In this document: positions 26,371 to 35,133 of the stretch, in pieces
Position numbering within the stretch: the first letter of the stretch is position 1
Layout: every line of letters starts with the position of its first letter
DNA from: Saprospiraceae bacterium
GTDB lineage: Bacteria; Bacteroidota; Bacteroidia; Chitinophagales; Saprospiraceae
Assembly: GCA_028284395.1 (NCBI GenBank)
Contig: JANQRV010000481.1
Location: 1 to 64,000 of the forward strand
Reading direction: 5' to 3'
DNA length: 64,000 nt
The notes under the pieces: generated by a model
The model's input: the letters and a program-made list of their open reading frames with translations, nothing else
The model's database searches: none
Told to the model about the DNA's origin: nothing
Translations under genes and position numbers: made by a program

Positions 26371-28038
26371 CTATCCATTCATCGAAGTGATAAACTCCTC
26401 ATTGTTATTAGTACCGTGAATGTGTTTCCTCAGGAATTCCATTGCTTCAACGGGTTTCATATCTGCCAGGTGATTCCGAAGAATGATCATTCGCTGCATC
26501 GTGTCTTTATCTAACAACAGGTCTTCTCTACGTGTACTGGAACGAGTAAGGTCGATGGCGGGATACATTCTCTTGTTGGCAAGTGAACGATCTAATTGTA
26601 GTTCCATATTACCGGTACCTTTGAATTCTTCAAAGATTACACCATCCATTTTCGAACCAGTGTCGATCAAAGCCGTTGCTAAGATGGTCAAAGAACCTCC
26701 TTTTTCAATGTTTCTGGCCGCGCCGAAAAACTTTTTAGGCTTGTGTAAAGCATTTGCTTCAACACCACCCGAAAGTACTTTTCCACTAGCCGGTGCCACT
26801 GTGTTGTAAGCTCTAGCAAGTCTGGTAATTGAGTCCAGAAGAATCACAACATCATGGCCGCTTTCTACCAGTCGCTTTGCTTTTTCCAGAACTATTCCGG
26901 CAACTCTAACGTGGTTTTCTGCAGGCTCATCAAAGGTCGATGCAACTACTTCTGCATTAACGCTGCGTTTCATATCCGTTACCTCTTCCGGGCGTTCATC
27001 GATCAAAAGAACAAGTAAGTAGCATTCTGGGTGATTCTTGGCAATTGCATTGGCTATATCCTTCAGTAAGAAAGTCTTACCTGTCTTCGGCTGAGCTACG
27101 ATCAGTCCCCTCTGACCCTTTCCAATTGGAGTGAAAAGGTCTATCATCCGTACTCCATATTCACGACTGGAGGAGGCTGTTGCCAACTTGAATTTTTGGC
27201 GCGGGAAAAGTGGGGTCAAATAATCGAAAGGCACTCTTTCGCGGATATCCTGAGGGTCTAAACCATTAATCTTCGATACTCGCAAAAGGGCAAAATACTT
27301 TTCTCCTTCCTTGGGAGGCCTAATGGCACCTTTCACAGTATCTCCAGTACGCAATCCGAAAAGCTTGATTTGCGATGGAGAAACATAAATGTCATCCGGA
27401 GAAGTCAGATAATTGTAATCAGAAGACCTGAGGAAACCATATCCATCGGGCATCATTTCCAAAATTCCTTCTCCCTCAATAATTCCATCTAATTCGATGT
27501 CAAAATTATTTTCTTCTTTAGCTTCGCGTTCGCGATTTTCTCGTGGTTCACGCTCTCTTTCCCGGGGTTCGCGTTCTCTTTCTCGTGGTTCACGTTCTCT
27601 TTCTCGTGGTTCACTGATCTCTTCAATTGAAGTCTTTTTACTGTCTTCTGCAACACCTTGGCCATTTTCCGTAGAAGGATCATCTGATGACTCTTCCTCG
27701 GATTTCTTGACCTTGTCAAAGTCAACTTTGGTAACTCTCCTTCGAGACCTTTTTCTTTTTTCCTTGTTTTCCGGCTCTTCTATTTCAACTTCCTCATTGT
27801 CTACTCCTGTGGCAGTAGATACACGAGCACGCGTTTGTCGAGTCCTTTTGGGTTTGGCAGGGGCCTTATCGTCTTTGGGGTTTTCCTCAGCGGAAGATCC
27901 CAAGATAGCTTGCTTGTCAAGAATTCTGTGGATGAGTTCTTGTTTATTTAATCTTTTATAACCTTTTAATCCAACTTGTTCTGCTAATTCCCGCAACTCA
28001 GGAACCAACATGTCATTTAACTGCAATATGTCGTACAT
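26371..28038 (-). CDS. rho: Transcription termination factor Rho
   Basis: 555 residues, longer than the ~420 of E. coli Rho because of a charged insertion. An N-terminal Rho_N domain (1-45) is followed by a linker at about 46-185 rich in Lys, Arg and Glu that contains near-perfect EREREPR repeats. Then come the cold-shock-like RNA-binding domain ([14 protein letters not shown]), the Walker A motif QPKTGKT, Walker B ([15 protein letters not shown]), and the R-loop region ([20 protein letters not shown]). Insertions of this kind are known in Bacteroidota Rho. A candidate promoter lies ~280 bases upstream, implying a long leader compatible with self-control. Confidence 0.97.
   Translation of the reverse strand: MYDILQLNDMLVPELRELAEQVGLKGYKRLNKQELIHRILDKQAILGSSAEENPKDDKAPAKPKRTRQTRARVSTATGVDNEEVEIEEPENKEKRKRSRRRVTKVDFDKVKKSEEESSDDPSTENGQGVAEDSKKTSIEEISEPREREREPREREREPREREREPRENREREAKEENNFDIELDGIIEGEGILEMMPDGYGFLRSSDYNYLTSPDDIYVSPSQIKLFGLRTGDTVKGAIRPPKEGEKYFALLRVSKINGLDPQDIRERVPFDYLTPLFPRQKFKLATASSSREYGVRMIDLFTPIGKGQRGLIVAQPKTGKTFLLKDIANAIAKNHPECYLLVLLIDERPEEVTDMKRSVNAEVVASTFDEPAENHVRVAGIVLEKAKRLVESGHDVVILLDSITRLARAYNTVAPASGKVLSGGVEANALHKPKKFFGAARNIEKGGSLTILATALIDTGSKMDGVIFEEFKGTGNMELQLDRSLANKRMYPAIDLTRSSTRREDLLLDKDTMQRMIILRNHLADMKPVEAMEFLRKHIHGTNNNEEFITSMNG
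27541..27614 (-). repeat. In-frame 21-bp tandem repeat inside rho
   Basis: Three 21-base units (27541-27561, 27562-27582, 27583-27603) and a half unit to 27614, differing at a few positions, encode heptapeptide repeats of Glu/Arg/Pro in the Rho insertion. A more diverged unit precedes them. Length should be prone to slippage. Confidence 0.9.
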
Positions 28039-28316
28039 GATGTTTATAGTATGTTATCCAGTTTTAATAAATTGAGGTGAAGATACTGCTGTAGCATCGA
28101 AAGATGATTTGAGATAATGAAATAAAATGCTGCGGAATCTAAGTTACGCGGGGACTATATTACATTATAATATTTACCAACCTGAAAGTTACCAAATCCT
28201 TACTCTTAAAAATTGAGGTGGAAACGATTGAAGGACTTAGAGTGTTTACGAAATTAACTATAACTATAACTAGAAAAAGATGATCTTAGTGTGGTATGCC
28301 CTAAGCTTTCGCTTCG

Positions 28317-28346
28317 CAAAAATACATTTAATTTTCAAAATTCAAA
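28317..28346 (-). promoter_or_regulatory. Candidate rho promoter (TTTG-N18-TATTTTTG)
   Basis: On the minus strand, TTTG at 28346-28343 and TATTTTTG at 28324-28317 match the Bacteroidota -33 and -7 elements with 18 bases between. Transcription would start near 28311, giving a leader of about 273 bases before the rho ATG at 28038. Confidence 0.55.
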
Positions 28347-28357
28347 TACTATCTTTG
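28327..28357 (+). promoter_or_regulatory. Candidate serS promoter (TTTA-N19-TATCTTTG)
   Basis: TATCTTTG at 28350-28357 is a perfect TAnnTTTG element; TTTA at 28327-28330, with 19 bases between, is a near match to the -33 TTTG. The start would be near 28363, 74 bases before the serS ATG. It overlaps the rho promoter on the other strand. Confidence 0.55.
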
Positions 28358-28436
28358 CAAAAAAATGACTCTTTATATAGTGAAAAGTTTAATTTTTTCT
28401 TAAATAGCCATATACAAAACATGTAATTAACTGATT

Positions 28437-29714
28437 ATGTTGGAGTTAAATTTTATAAGAAATAATAAAGAAAAAGTTGAGGATGGGCTTCGTACAAGGA
28501 ATTACAAGGAAGAAGATCTTTCGGTCATCGGCGGTATTATTGAACTTGATCGAGAGCGTAAAGCGGTTCAGACGGAGCTTGATCAGATGAAAGCTGAAAG
28601 AAATCAACTGACTGGTGAGATCGGTAAACTCTATAAAAGTGGAAAAGCTTCGGAAGCGCAGGAGAAAAAAGAATTGGTGAGTCGTTTGAAGGAATCAATT
28701 GGAGGTTTAGAGGCGCGTTTAAAAGGCACGGAAAAGAGCCTTGCTGAAAAACTTTATTCGGTCCCTAACGTTCCACATCCAAGTGTGCCGCAAGGCAATA
28801 CAGATGAAGACAATGAAGTTCATAAAGCTTGGAACGGGAGTCTGCCTGAGCTTTACGACGGAGCTATTCCTCATTGGGAACTCGCTAAAAGATACAATTT
28901 ATTTGACCTGGAGCTAGGGACTAAGATTACGGGTTCTGGTTTTCCCGTTTTTAGAGGAAAAGGTGCAAAACTAAAGCGTGCATTGGTTGCTTTTTTTCTG
29001 GATGAAGCACACAAAGCAGGATATGAAGAAATTATTCCTCCTTTGGTCGTTAACGAAGACACTGCACGGGCTACAGGCCAACTTCCTGATAAGGAAGCGC
29101 AAATGTATCACATTGAGCGAGACGATCTTTATTTGATCCCTACAGCTGAAGTACCTGTGACTAATATTTATCGCAACGTCTTATTAAAGGAAGATGATTT
29201 TCCAATTAAGTTGACTGGGTTTACGCCGTGTTTTCGTAGAGAGGCTGGATCCTATGGAGCACATGTTCGGGGATTGAACCGGGTACATCAATTCGATAAG
29301 GTCGAGATTGTGCAGATCGTGCATCCGGACAAATCTTACGAGGCTCTAAACGAGATGATGGATCACGTTGAAGGATTGTTGCAAAAATTGGAATTGCCAT
29401 ATCGCATTTTGCGATTGTGCGGGGGAGATCTTGGATTTACTTCTGCACTGACTTTTGACTTTGAGATTTATTCAGCAGCCCAAAAACGATGGTTGGAAGT
29501 CAGCTCGGTTTCAAATTTTGAAACTTTTCAGAGTAATCGCCTCAAATTGAGGTTTAAAGATGGTAAGGTTTCTCGTCTGGCCCATACGCTTAACGGCAGT
29601 GCTTTGGCCTTAGCAAGGATTGTTGCAGGGATCTTAGAAAACAATCAAACTCCAGATGGAATTGAAGTGCCTAAAGTGCTGAGAAACTATACTGGTTTTG
29701 ATATCGTTAGATAA
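28437..29714 (+). CDS. serS: Seryl-tRNA synthetase
   Basis: 425 residues, normal length. Residues 1-110 form the tRNA-binding coiled-coil arm (MLELNFIRNNKEKVEDGL start). The class II catalytic core has motif 2 (FRREAGSYGAHVRGLNRVHQF) and motif 3 region (HTLNGSALALARIVAGILEN), plus TAEVPVTN for the Ser/ATP pocket. It charges tRNA-Ser in the cytosol. Preceded by its own promoter and followed 69 bases later by a membrane peptidase gene on the same strand. Confidence 0.97.
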   Translation: MLELNFIRNNKEKVEDGLRTRNYKEEDLSVIGGIIELDRERKAVQTELDQMKAERNQLTGEIGKLYKSGKASEAQEKKELVSRLKESIGGLEARLKGTEKSLAEKLYSVPNVPHPSVPQGNTDEDNEVHKAWNGSLPELYDGAIPHWELAKRYNLFDLELGTKITGSGFPVFRGKGAKLKRALVAFFLDEAHKAGYEEIIPPLVVNEDTARATGQLPDKEAQMYHIERDDLYLIPTAEVPVTNIYRNVLLKEDDFPIKLTGFTPCFRREAGSYGAHVRGLNRVHQFDKVEIVQIVHPDKSYEALNEMMDHVEGLLQKLELPYRILRLCGGDLGFTSALTFDFEIYSAAQKRWLEVSSVSNFETFQSNRLKLRFKDGKVSRLAHTLNGSALALARIVAGILENNQTPDGIEVPKVLRNYTGFDIVR

Positions 29715-29783
29715 TTACCTGCTTCATTCGGGAAGAGGGAGTCTCAGGAATTCGAAATTGTTTAATTGTAAAATACGAAAATT

Positions 29784-30485
29784 ATGGGTTTTAGTCCTGA
29801 ATATATGGGTTATATGGTGGTAGCCGCCATTTTGTCCTTCGTAGGAATGTTTGTTAGTAATCGCCTTAAAAGTAAATTTAAGAAATACAGTCAGGTAGCT
29901 TTGCGTTCGGGGATGAGTGGGGCTGAGGTTGCAGATGCGATGTTGAGAAAGTATGGCATCACCAATGTAAGAATTGTGGAAGGAAGAGGCTTTTTGTCCG
30001 ATCACTATAACCCCGCTACCAAAACCGTCAGTCTGAGTCCGGCGGTATACCGTGGAAGAAGCGTGGCCGCTGCCGCTGTTGCAGCTCATGAGTGTGGACA
30101 CGCTGTGCAACATGATACAGCCTATGCTATGCTGAAGATGCGATCTGGATTAGTGCCACTCGTGAAGGCAGCATCCATGGCACAACAATGGTTGTTGATC
30201 ATAGCATTCATGACACTGAGCGTATTTCCGGGACTAATGCTGATTACGATCGCTGCCTTCGGTATTACAACCTTGTTTAGTTTTGTGACCCTGCCAGTGG
30301 AGTTCGATGCTAGCCGAAGAGCGTTGGTGTGGCTTGAAAACAGTGGTGTTACGCGTGGAGCAGAACATGAAGGGGCGAAAGATGCACTCTGGTGGGCAGC
30401 AATGACCTACGTTTCCGCTGCACTTTCTTCTTTGGTCATGGTCATCTATCTGGTTTTGCAATATATGGCAGCTAGCAACGACTAA
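29784..30485 (+). CDS. Membrane zinc metallopeptidase, YugP-like
   Basis: 233 residues. A membrane helix at about 8-28, a soluble loop with SLSPAVYRGRSVAAAAVAAH leading to the zinc motif HECGH (HExxH form), then three more helices. This matches the putative neutral zinc metallopeptidase family typified by YugP (Zn_peptidase_2). Substrate unknown; probably a membrane-protein protease. The gene is between serS and frr on the same strand. Confidence 0.9.
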   Translation: MGFSPEYMGYMVVAAILSFVGMFVSNRLKSKFKKYSQVALRSGMSGAEVADAMLRKYGITNVRIVEGRGFLSDHYNPATKTVSLSPAVYRGRSVAAAAVAAHECGHAVQHDTAYAMLKMRSGLVPLVKAASMAQQWLLIIAFMTLSVFPGLMLITIAAFGITTLFSFVTLPVEFDASRRALVWLENSGVTRGAEHEGAKDALWWAAMTYVSAALSSLVMVIYLVLQYMAASND

Positions 30486-30566
30486 AAATTTGAGATCAAA
30501 ATTTTTTGAAAATCGTTTTTTTTCGTAATTTTTATGTTTCCAGGATTTTAAATTAAGCAAATAGTT

Positions 30567-31130
30567 ATGCAAGAGGAAGTGAATATGTATATCGATATGG
30601 CGAAGGAGTCTATGGAGGGCTCGGTAGATCATTTACAAAAAGAACTGGTAAAGATCAGAACCGGGAAGGCATCACCTAACATGTTGGGTGGTCTTGTGGT
30701 GCCCTACTATGGAAGCCCTACTCCATTGAATCAAGTTGCTAACGTTGCGACTTCAGATGCGAAAACCCTGGTGGTCCAGCCTTGGGAAAAGAATATGCTT
30801 GCCCCAATTGAAAAGGCGATTTTCGAAGCTAATCTCGGTCTTACACCACAGAATGACGGAGAAATGATCCGAATTAATATTCCTCCTTTGACGGAAGAAA
30901 GAAGAAAGTTATTGGTAAAGAGAGCAAAAAGCTTGGGAGAAGAAACCAAGGTTAGTATCAGAAATGCAAGAAGAGAGGCAATGGATGGTGTCAAGGATGC
31001 CGTTAAAAACGGTTATCCAGAGGATTCGGGAAAAAAGAAGGAAAGTGAGATTCAGCGAGTCACAGATGACTTTGGTAAACGGATTGAAAAACTCATCGAA
31101 GCGAAGGAAAAGGATATAATGACAATATAA
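30567..31130 (+). CDS. frr: Ribosome recycling factor
   Basis: 187 residues, the standard size. The family layout is complete: N-terminal helix with HLQKELVKIRTGKASPNML, the strand-rich domain (PYYGSPTPLNQVANV, VVQPWEKNML), and the C-terminal helices (KKKESEIQRVTDDFGKRIEKL). With EF-G it splits post-termination ribosomes. pyrH, its common neighbour, is not adjacent. rpmH follows 72 bases downstream from its own promoter. Confidence 0.97.
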   Translation: MQEEVNMYIDMAKESMEGSVDHLQKELVKIRTGKASPNMLGGLVVPYYGSPTPLNQVANVATSDAKTLVVQPWEKNMLAPIEKAIFEANLGLTPQNDGEMIRINIPPLTEERRKLLVKRAKSLGEETKVSIRNARREAMDGVKDAVKNGYPEDSGKKKESEIQRVTDDFGKRIEKLIEAKEKDIMTI

Positions 31131-31131
31131 A

Positions 31132-31162
31132 TTGCTAAACCGAAATTTTAATCCTACATTTG
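31132..31162 (+). promoter_or_regulatory. Candidate rpmH promoter (TTG-N20-TACATTTG)
   Basis: TTG at 31132-31134 and a perfect TACATTTG at 31155-31162 fit the Bacteroidota promoter with 20 bases between. The predicted start near 31168 gives a 35-base leader before rpmH, so rpmH can be transcribed independently of frr. Confidence 0.6.
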
Positions 31163-31202
31163 CCCCGCTTTTTGCGAAAATGTTAGATGAAAATTATAGA
31201 AA

Positions 31203-31358
31203 ATGAAAAGGACTTACCAGCCTTCGAGAAGAAAGCGCGTCAATAAACATGGATTTAGAGCTAAAATGAGCTCAAAGAGTGGAAGAAAGCTTTTAGCGCG
31301 TCGTCGGGCTAAAGGTAGATTAAAACTGACGGTTTCTGACGAAAAGAGATTGAAGTAG
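31203..31358 (+). CDS. rpmH: 50S ribosomal protein L34
   Basis: 51 residues: [20 protein letters not shown] to the basic [16 protein letters not shown] and KRLK end. The N-terminal TYQPSxRKR and GFRxRM-like motifs identify L34 with certainty. It is a component of the large ribosomal subunit. The usual partners rnpA or dnaA are not beside it here. It ends 14 bases from the converging TPR gene. Confidence 0.97.
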   Translation: MKRTYQPSRRKRVNKHGFRAKMSSKSGRKLLARRRAKGRLKLTVSDEKRLK

Positions 31359-31372
31359 TATTATTGATGTAA

Positions 31373-33172
31373 TCAGATATTATCTCCTCTTAATATCCTG
31401 AATTTCTTCCTTGCATCTACCGCAAAGGTGCTGTTGGAGTATTCTATAAATAATCTCTCGTACAATTCCTGCGCTTTTTCGACATTATCCAGTCGAGTTT
31501 CGTACAACTCTGCCAATTCGAATAGCGCATTGTCGGCCCTAATCTCTTCTGCGTGTTTCTCGATAATGATTTGGAGCACTTCAGCCTGCTTATCAAATTC
31601 CCTTTTTTTCTGATAGATTTTGGATTTTGAATAGAGTACATCGTCTTCAAGACTGTGTTCGGGATATTCCTGTAATAATGTGTCCAACACTTGAAAAGCA
31701 TCATCGAAGCGATTCTGGAAAATCAGGAGGTCAGCTTTGGCGTATAGTTTTAAGGGGCGATCAGTTGTATCGAGCCCCATATTATCCATAATAAATACCG
31801 ATAAATCCAAAGCATCGTTAGAAATCAGTTTGGAGGTAGATGCCTTCAAAACATCAAATTGAGCCTGGGCCCACTGGAAGTCACTGTTATAATACGAAAG
31901 CTTGGCGTTTCTAAATCTCGCTTCGTGGCCTAAGAGGTCTTCCTTAAAAGCCTTGTCTACTTGAGAATACAGAAGTGTGGCTTCCCAGATTTCACTTTGC
32001 ATCAGGTAGAAGTCTGCCAGGCTGAGTTTGGCCTCCGCTTGTACATTGTCGTCGATATTGGGGTAATTAATGATCTCGGTCAATAGTTCAATAGACTTAG
32101 GCAAATCATTCAAATAAAACGCTTCTAGACGGGCCAATTCTAAAACGATTTCTGCGGTTCTCTTTGATCGACCAAATTCATTGAGAAAGCTCAGATATTC
32201 ATTTTCTAGATCCTTTAATTCTTCTGTCGTATAGTCAAAGCCTTCTACAATTTTTTCTCTTTTGTTGTTAAGGGCTCCCTGTTTGGATTCGATGTAGTAG
32301 GTGGAGGCAGGGCCCTTCGTTTCCACGATGTATTCATAAGCCGCAATTGCCGTATCATAGTCTTTGTCGTTGGCAGCGATCGCGGCGAGGTCGAAGACTC
32401 TTTCCCCGTGTTCTCGGAATCTGCGATCCAATGCGCGAACCTGTCTGAAGGCACTTTTATAATCCTTCTGTTGGATGAAAACCCAAGATAACAATTCCGG
32501 ATAATGAGCGGCCTCCTCATTTTTGTGTATCCTGCTGTAAAGCTGAGCCTTCAATTCTTGATAATCTTCTTTGGAGAAAACACGTTGGAAAGTTGTCTTA
32601 ATATTGTTTAACCTGGAAGGGTTGGCATCCAAACTATTCAAGTAATTTAGAATCATTTTTGGGGTGTCACCTTTCCTCCGGTAGAGGTCACCAAGGTTGT
32701 AAGAAAACGTCATATCATCCTTCAATAATTTGCTGCCTCTTTCAAAGGCTGCAATGGCATAATCGTACTTGGTCAGACGAATGAAAGCATTGGCCAACCG
32801 TATGACTGAAAATCGATCTTTCGTAAGCCTCTCGATGGCTTTTTGATATTGCTCGTTGGCTTCTTTGTCCTTAACCTGCCTTTCGAATACATTACCATAG
32901 GTGACATATAGGTTGACGTTGTCAGGGGTCTTTTTGACTTGTTTCTTAATGGCTTTCTCGCACTCATCGTACCGCTCTAAAGCCATTAGGCTTTCAATGT
33001 AGCGATCAAAATAATAATCATTTCGTTCGTCCTTACGGAACAACTTCTCGTAAATGATGGCAGATTTTTCATATTCTCCTTCCCTGAAATATTGCTGTGC
33101 GAGGCGGGCTTCCTGCGCTGAGGCGACTCCGGAAAAAGAACAAAGTAAAATGATAGGAATTAGTAACCGCAT
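31373..33172 (-). CDS. Exported TPR-repeat protein
   Basis: 599 residues with a signal peptide (to VASAQ, residue 20). The remainder is almost entirely helical TPR-like repeats, for example AQQYFREGEYEKSAIIYEKL, AIAAFERGSKLL and RRKGDTPKMILNYLNSL, down to KAQELYERLFIEYSNS. Such proteins serve as periplasmic scaffolds for multi-protein complexes. No partner can be named. It lies downstream of tonB but is separated from it by a strong terminator, so it has its own promoter. Confidence 0.88.
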   Translation of the reverse strand: MRLLIPIILLCSFSGVASAQEARLAQQYFREGEYEKSAIIYEKLFRKDERNDYYFDRYIESLMALERYDECEKAIKKQVKKTPDNVNLYVTYGNVFERQVKDKEANEQYQKAIERLTKDRFSVIRLANAFIRLTKYDYAIAAFERGSKLLKDDMTFSYNLGDLYRRKGDTPKMILNYLNSLDANPSRLNNIKTTFQRVFSKEDYQELKAQLYSRIHKNEEAAHYPELLSWVFIQQKDYKSAFRQVRALDRRFREHGERVFDLAAIAANDKDYDTAIAAYEYIVETKGPASTYYIESKQGALNNKREKIVEGFDYTTEELKDLENEYLSFLNEFGRSKRTAEIVLELARLEAFYLNDLPKSIELLTEIINYPNIDDNVQAEAKLSLADFYLMQSEIWEATLLYSQVDKAFKEDLLGHEARFRNAKLSYYNSDFQWAQAQFDVLKASTSKLISNDALDLSVFIMDNMGLDTTDRPLKLYAKADLLIFQNRFDDAFQVLDTLLQEYPEHSLEDDVLYSKSKIYQKKREFDKQAEVLQIIIEKHAEEIRADNALFELAELYETRLDNVEKAQELYERLFIEYSNSTFAVDARKKFRILRGDNI

Positions 33173-33237
33173 GGTAAATGAGATTTTGCTTTATTAAAAC
33201 GCCAGTCAAAAATAAAAGTTGCTTCGTCAAAAATAAC

Positions 33238-33272
33238 AAAAGCCAAATTCCCGTAACAGGAATTTGGCTTTT
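33238..33272 (-). terminator. Intrinsic terminator after tonB
   Basis: A perfect 14-bp inverted repeat (33238-33251 and 33259-33272) with a 7-base loop; on the minus strand the stem ends in TTTT and is followed by TTTTGTTATTTTTG. It lies 31 bases past the tonB stop and would end the gcvH-VanZ-tonB transcript. Confidence 0.8.
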
Positions 33273-33302
33273 ATCTATCTAGGTAGTTGCAAGCTTCTGC
33301 TT

Positions 33303-34235
33303 CTACTCAAGGCGGAACCTTACAGGAAGGTTAAACTGTACCCTTACAGGTCGTCCGCGTTGTCTACCGGGAACCCAATTTAATCCCTTAGAATTCATTA
33401 GACCTACAACGCGCAGTGCTTCCTGTCCACATTGTGCTCCAATGTCACGAACTACTCTTGCATCAGTTACTTTTCCGTCTTTTTCAACTACGAAAGTGAT
33501 TACAACCATTCCTTCAACACCATTTTCTCTGGCAATTGCAGGATACTTGATGTTCTTATAAATGAATTCAAGCATTTTTTTGTCGGCACACTTCTTCTTC
33601 TCTGCTACGGAACCCAAGTCTTCACAGCCTGGGAAACGAGGCATTTCTTCTACCACTTTGAAGATTTCGTCGACTTTAGGTTCTGGTGGCGGTGGTGGCG
33701 GTGGCGGCGGTGGCGGTGGAGCATCTTCTACTGGATCCGGTCTTTCAACCAGCGTCTCTTCTTCGATACTCTGATCCACAAATTCTGGTTCTTCTTCCTC
33801 CAGAATTTCCTCTTCCGGAACTTCTTCAATCACCGGCGGAGGTGGCGGCGGTGGTGGTGGTGGCGGTTCAGCTGTACGTGGCGGTTCTATTTCGATGTCC
33901 TCCTCCAGATCTTCGAGGTAGTCTGAAACATCGATCACTTTTTCGAACTGAGTCCAACTGAATGCCAATACAGTAATACCAACAGCAAGTGCCAGACCAA
34001 GATTGAAGAAAGTACCGCTAAGTCCGAAAACATCAACACCGGGATACTTATTTCGTCCTTTCAAAGGCGATTTGCTTGGGTTTTGCTGAAATTGCTCGGC
34101 AAGCTCCTCGTTCGCCTGGGATCTCTTGGAATAAATGCTTCTCATAACCAGAATTAAAGCGGTTACAAGAACTGCAATTCCAAAAATCATCCATGCAACA
34201 GTGCCGCCAGCAATCGATAGGTCTACATTACCCAT
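33303..34235 (-). CDS. tonB: Energy transducer TonB
   Basis: 310 residues. Two membrane helices (about 10-33 and 70-90) are followed by an acidic, proline-rich periplasmic spacer with two runs of 11-12 prolines (about 125-137 and 174-186), and a TonB C-terminal domain from about 218 (YPAIARENGVEGMVVITFVV to VQFNLPVRFRLE). It passes proton-motive energy to outer-membrane receptors. The extra first helix before the normal anchor is seen in many Bacteroidota TonB proteins. Last gene of a gcvH-VanZ-tonB group, 14 bases after the VanZ-like gene, ended by a hairpin terminator. Confidence 0.93.
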   Translation of the reverse strand: MGNVDLSIAGGTVAWMIFGIAVLVTALILVMRSIYSKRSQANEELAEQFQQNPSKSPLKGRNKYPGVDVFGLSGTFFNLGLALAVGITVLAFSWTQFEKVIDVSDYLEDLEEDIEIEPPRTAEPPPPPPPPPPPVIEEVPEEEILEEEEPEFVDQSIEEETLVERPDPVEDAPPPPPPPPPPPPEPKVDEIFKVVEEMPRFPGCEDLGSVAEKKKCADKKMLEFIYKNIKYPAIARENGVEGMVVITFVVEKDGKVTDARVVRDIGAQCGQEALRVVGLMNSKGLNWVPGRQRGRPVRVQFNLPVRFRLE

Positions 34236-34249
34236 ACTGACAATGATTT

Positions 34250-34618
34250 TTATTTTACAAATAATTTACGAACAAATATCAAACTTGACAATGAACCAAT
34301 AATATTAGCAACAATGTCCAAGACTTCAAAATATCTGTCAGGAAAAAAGCTAAATTGAATTATTTCCATCAAGATACCGTAAAGTACTGCGCCCGTAATA
34401 CTTCCGGCGATGACCCACGGGCTAATAACAGAGGTTCGATGGAAGCCCCAGATTATCAATATTGTGAAGATGCAATAGAACGTCATATGACCTATTTTAT
34501 CAACACTAATCAAGTCTGTAAGCTCCTGTGGAAGCGATACCCCCCCTCTTGTGGAGAGATATAGAATGATCAAAGCCCAAACGAGGGCAGGGGTGAAAGC
34601 TTTCAGTCTATTGATCAT
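34250..34618 (-). CDS. VanZ-like membrane protein
   Basis: 122 residues with four membrane helices. The family segments are visible: WALIILYLSTR, DKIGHMTFYCIFTILIIWG and an acidic/Gln pocket near MEIIQFSFFPDRYFEVLDIVAN. VanZ-like proteins are linked to cell-envelope resistance in Gram-positives, but the role in Bacteroidota is unknown. Conserved neighbour of gcvH and tonB in this phylum. 54 bases separate it from gcvH. Confidence 0.87.
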   Translation of the reverse strand: MINRLKAFTPALVWALIILYLSTRGGVSLPQELTDLISVDKIGHMTFYCIFTILIIWGFHRTSVISPWVIAGSITGAVLYGILMEIIQFSFFPDRYFEVLDIVANIIGSLSSLIFVRKLFVK

Positions 34619-34672
34619 TTATCAGGTAAGATGCAGCGTTTTGAGAAAGTGGTGTGTCTTAGGAAAAAAAAA

Positions 34673-35068
34673 TTAGGCATTAATTGAAGTCTTGTACTCC
34701 GAAGCTTTCATTAATTGTGCCAGTGCCTCGGCTACATTCCCACTAATCTTAATTTTTATGATCCAACCCTCATTATATGGAGAATTATTGACGGATTCCG
34801 GATCGTTGTCGAGGTTTTCATTCACTTCGAGTACTTCCCCGTCCACTGGCATAAATAAATCAGAAGTTGTTTTCACAGCTTCAACGGTTCCAAATTCTTC
34901 ACCAGCATTTAGTGTATCTCCAACTGTTTCTACTTCTACATAAACAATTTCCCCCAATTCACTTTGTGCGAAATCGGTGATTCCTACCGAGGCAACACCA
35001 TTTGCCTCATCTTCGATACGGAGCCATTCATGGTCTTCTGAATACCACAAATCTTCTGGAAAATTCAT
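34673..35068 (-). CDS. gcvH: Glycine cleavage system H protein
   Basis: 131 residues, normal length. The lipoyl domain has the attachment Lys in VEAVKTTSDL and the family patterns GITDFAQSELGEIVYVE and DPESVNNSPYNEGWIIKI. It shuttles the aminomethyl group between the P, T and L proteins of glycine cleavage. No gcvP or gcvT is in the window. Confidence 0.97.
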   Translation of the reverse strand: MNFPEDLWYSEDHEWLRIEDEANGVASVGITDFAQSELGEIVYVEVETVGDTLNAGEEFGTVEAVKTTSDLFMPVDGEVLEVNENLDNDPESVNNSPYNEGWIIKIKISGNVAEALAQLMKASEYKTSINA

Positions 35069-35133
35069 AATTCTAATTGATTAATGGTCAATACTGGCTC
35101 GAAAGTAAGTAAGATCTTTTAAAAAATTGGCTT

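Larger units (their letters stand above)
28039..28436. other. Divergent rho/serS control region
   Basis: 398 bases without an ORF. The right third holds back-to-back promoters for rho (minus) and serS (plus). The left ~270 bases would be the transcribed leader of rho; they are AT-rich with no obvious strong hairpin that I could define by eye. Confidence 0.5.

Noticed and set aside
27497-27961. Plus-strand Ser/Arg/Gly-repeat frame opposite rho
   Set aside because: It is the antisense of the EREREPR-coding tandem repeat in rho and has no independent support.
33432-33961. Plus-strand frames full of Trp/Arg or Gly opposite tonB
   Set aside because: They are the complement of polyproline codons in tonB; low complexity and no promoter.
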